Source of the DNA: an uncultured Actinomycetes bacterium
GTDB lineage: Bacteria > Actinomycetota > Acidimicrobiia > Acidimicrobiales > Microtrichaceae
DNA: 36,763 bases
Direction: 5' to 3'
Assembly (NCBI GenBank): GCA_903868545.1
Contig: CAIPVR010000115.1
Span: forward strand, 1-36,763
The translations under genes and the position numbers were made by a program. Of the stretch, positions 35,401-36,763 are shown piece after piece (position 1 is the first letter of the stretch; each line of letters opens with the position of its first letter). The notes under the pieces are model-generated. The model had not been told where the DNA came from, did not search any database, and saw only the letters and a program-made list of their open reading frames with translations.

Positions 35401-36186
35401 GAGGACCTCACGAAGCGTTTCGGGGGTGTGGAGGCGCTGAGCCACGTGGACCTCCGGGTGGAGCCCGGCGAGATCGTCGGCCTGATCGGGCAGAACGGGG
35501 CGGGCAAGACGACGCTGCTGGACTGCATCTCCGGGTTCCACCGCTCCGACCACGGCCGGATCCTGCTGCGCGGCACCGACGTGACGGAGTGGGCGCCGTT
35601 CGAACGGGCCCGTGGCCGGCTGGGCCGGACCTTCCAGGAGGCCCGCCTGTTCCCGTCGCTCACCGTGCTGGAGACCCTGGCCGTGGCCTGCGAGCGCACC
35701 GTGGAGAACCGGTCGCTGGTCGCGGACGCCACGCGCCAACCCGCCTCGTACCTCGCCGAGGCCGTGACGCTGCGCCGGGCGGCCGAACTGGTGCGGTTGC
35801 TGGGGCTCGGCCGCTACGAGCACACGCCCACCTCCGCCCTCTCCACCGGCACCCGCCGCATCGTGGAGCTGGGCTGCCTGCTCGCGGAGGACCCGGTGGT
35901 CATGCTGCTCGACGAGCCGTCGGCCGGCGTGGCGCAGAAGGAGACCGAGGCGCTCGGGCCGCTCCTGCGGCGCATACGGGACCACACCGGTGCCGCGCTC
36001 GTGGTCATCGAGCACGACATGCCGCTCCTGGCCGGGCTCTGCGGCCGGCTGGTGGCGATGGAGCTCGGCCAGGTGCTGGTGGAGGGTCCGCCGGCGGACG
36101 TGCTCGCCCACCCCGCCGTGGTGGCCGCCTACCTGGGGACCGACGCGGCGGCGATCCACCGCTCGGGCACGGCGTTCAGCACCTGA
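32428..36186 (+). CDS. Single-polypeptide Liv/HAAT-type ABC importer: LivH-like and LivM-like permeases plus LivF-like and LivG-like ATPases
   Basis: One uninterrupted 1252-aa ORF: LivH-like (RASRVINFANGAMAGLAG...), LivM-like (VVLTGWAGQISLGQFAIVGVGA...), NBD1 (GTNGAGKST at about 34648, LSGGEQQQ, VLLIDELSLGLSP), NBD2 (GQNGAGKTT at about 35488, LSTGTRR, VMLLDEPSAGV, IEHDM). Confidence 0.93.
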   Translation: MERITASPAGRWGLATVALLAAWAVAAAVLPNGAPPGEVLAGAILGSATGLTAVGLILIWRASRVINFANGAMAGLAGLVAVHLFLSWGWPYPVTLVVAPLLGLGVGALVEFTVVRRFADAPRLVLTVATIGVAQVLGGVELLIPERVFGARGLVLGAYDTPLSSLSFEVGPALITGNHLLCVAVVPVVVAVLGWFLRRSLAGTAVRAAAENTERARLLGIPVRRLTTTVWAIAGALAALTFVLQAPFLGASPSAAAGPAVLLPALAAAIVARMEKLTVAFAAAVVLGVVQELVRWNADTPALVDVVVLVVILVALLTDRAAKSRAHDADGGWRDADLVRALDPAVAALRSVRAARAAGLVVLVAAAVLVPLWLAPGDAFSVSVVAVWAMVAVSLVVLTGWAGQISLGQFAIVGVGAIVAGNLLTRWNVDLFVTLFVATAAGALVAVLLGVPALRIRGPFLAVVTLAFAVVLDGYVLNPNVFPELIPESLTRPLLWGRVDLADERAMLWCCLAALALVIALARGVRRSRSGRLLIAARDNRKAAEAAAVPTRWATLSGFVFSGAIAGLAGGLHVLLLQGVRAGSYQPVMSVEVFSGATIGGLGSLGGASVGAALLRGGQDLDATIRLVGAGVGVLVVLWVLPAGLAGLAARARDAVARRLATRAGPATAAPGDDTPAIPSPEVGPVPTGPPAFVGEVPAGDWRPPVPALAARGVDVSYGQLQVLFGVDLEVGDGEVVALLGTNGAGKSTLLRAVAGLSPCRGEVSLRGERIDDLSPERIVRSGVALMPGGRALFPTLTVADHLRLATWTFRTDTSRIRDDLEDVDRLFPVLRERRNQLAGDLSGGEQQQLALACTLLLRPSVLLIDELSLGLSPLVVAALCDVVRRLNETGMTIVVVEQSVNVALTLAGRAVFMEKGQVRFEGPTQDLLERPDLLRSVFLAGDTAGNGDHTAGNGDGRADTADPDRPVVPIDLRELPPSAPAGGDGPVLVVEDLTKRFGGVEALSHVDLRVEPGEIVGLIGQNGAGKTTLLDCISGFHRSDHGRILLRGTDVTEWAPFERARGRLGRTFQEARLFPSLTVLETLAVACERTVENRSLVADATRQPASYLAEAVTLRRAAELVRLLGLGRYEHTPTSALSTGTRRIVELGCLLAEDPVVMLLDEPSAGVAQKETEALGPLLRRIRDHTGAALVVIEHDMPLLAGLCGRLVAMELGQVLVEGPPADVLAHPAVVAAYLGTDAAAIHRSGTAFST

Positions 36187-36197
36187 GGCCCCGCGCG

Positions 36198-36229
36198 GAA
36201 CGGTCCGACCCCGGGAGGCCGGACCGTTC
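36198..36229. terminator. Candidate terminator hairpin after the ABC transporter gene
   Basis: GAACGGTCCG-12 nt-CGGACCGTTC. Confidence 0.55.
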
Positions 36230-36236
36230 ACCGTGT

Positions 36237-36268
36237 GCGGTGCCGGGACCACGCCGTCCCGGCACCGC
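36237..36268. terminator. Candidate terminator hairpin for the convergent sortase-substrate gene
   Basis: GCGGTGCCGGGAC-6 nt-GTCCCGGCACCGC, perfect 13-bp arms. Confidence 0.6.
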
Positions 36269-36273
36269 CCGGA

Positions 36274-36763
36274 TCAGGCGACGTTGCGGCGGCGGGTGGC
36301 GCCACCGAGCAGGGCCATGCCCACCAGGAGGAGGCCGCCGCCGAACACCAGCAGGAGGCTCGAGGAGTTGCCCGTGTAGGCGAGGCTCGCCCCGCCGGAG
36401 CGGGTGACCGTCGCACCCGCCACCTGCAGCGGCACGGTGGTCTCGGCGGCCACGGCCGTCGCCGCTTGGGCGGTCGACGCCTCGGTGGTCGACGGCCGGA
36501 TCGTGGTCGCCGGCGCCACCGTCGGCGACGGCACCGTGGTCGACGTCGTCGGCGCCACCGTGGTCGACGTCGTCGGCGCCACCGTGGTCGAGGTCGTGGA
36601 GGACGTGGTCGAGGTCGTCGAGGTCGTCGTGGTCGAGGTCGTGCTCGGCACCGTGGTCGACGTCGTGGTCGACGTGGTCGAGGTCGTGCTCGGCACCGTG
36701 GTCGACGTCGTGGTCGACGTGGTCGAGGTCGTGCTCGGCACCGTGGTCGACGTCGTGGTCGAC
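36274..36763 (-). CDS. Thr/Ser-rich surface protein with class-E-sortase-like LAYTG anchor (5' end outside window)
   Basis: C-terminus SLAYTGNSSSLLLVFGGGLLLVGMALLGGATRRRNVA preceded by Thr-rich repeats; reading frame open to the window edge. Confidence 0.75.
   Translation of the reverse strand, partial: STTTSTTVPSTTSTTSTTTSTTVPSTTSTTSTTTSTTVPSTTSTTTTSTTSTTSSTTSTTVAPTTSTTVAPTTSTTVPSPTVAPATTIRPSTTEASTAQAATAVAAETTVPLQVAGATVTRSGGASLAYTGNSSSLLLVFGGGLLLVGMALLGGATRRRNVA
36530..36763. repeat. Tandem repeats (45-bp unit and 24-bp unit) encoding Thr/Ser-rich tract
   Basis: GTGCTCGGCACCGTGGTCGACGTCGTGGTCGACGTGGTCGAGGTC repeated at 45-bp period; GTCGACGTCGTCGGCGCCACCGTG repeated at 24-bp period. Confidence 0.9.

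Overview
This is a high-GC actinobacterial chromosome segment (an Acidimicrobiia-like lineage is my inference). I support about 30 protein-coding genes and no rRNA, tRNA, CRISPR array or transposase. Main blocks: (i) an edge-truncated aldehyde dehydrogenase, a Pro-rich lipoprotein and a secreted S1 protease; (ii) an acyl-CoA/steroid-type catabolic region: amidohydrolase, SDR, EthD-like protein, two LLM oxidoreductases, thiolase with an HMG-CoA-synthase/OB-fold fusion, two acyl-CoA dehydrogenases, two MaoC-like hot-dog proteins, two CaiB/BaiF CoA-transferases and two TetR regulators; (iii) an FTR1/EfeU iron permease with a double-cupredoxin lipoprotein; (iv) a cupredoxin-multicopper oxidase fusion; (v) a PhyH / acyl-CoA synthetase / DUF4262 operon; (vi) an operon with a surface protein, a membrane-tethered substrate-binding protein, and one 1252-aa polypeptide carrying all four LivH/LivM/LivF/LivG importer domains; (vii) an edge-truncated Thr-rich protein ending in a class-E-sortase-like LAYTG signal. 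Leading observations: the all-in-one ABC importer; two copies of an exactly 60-nt palindromic intergenic element with a conserved loop; a local regulon of four CTGACG-N3-CGTCAG operators placed on promoter elements; an HMG-CoA-synthase-like protein lacking the catalytic Cys; two unrelated minisatellites that each begin at a stop codon; a leaderless leader-peptide ORF coupled to a TetR gene; and KstR-like and IdeR/DtxR-like boxes. All assignments are by eye; no searches were run.
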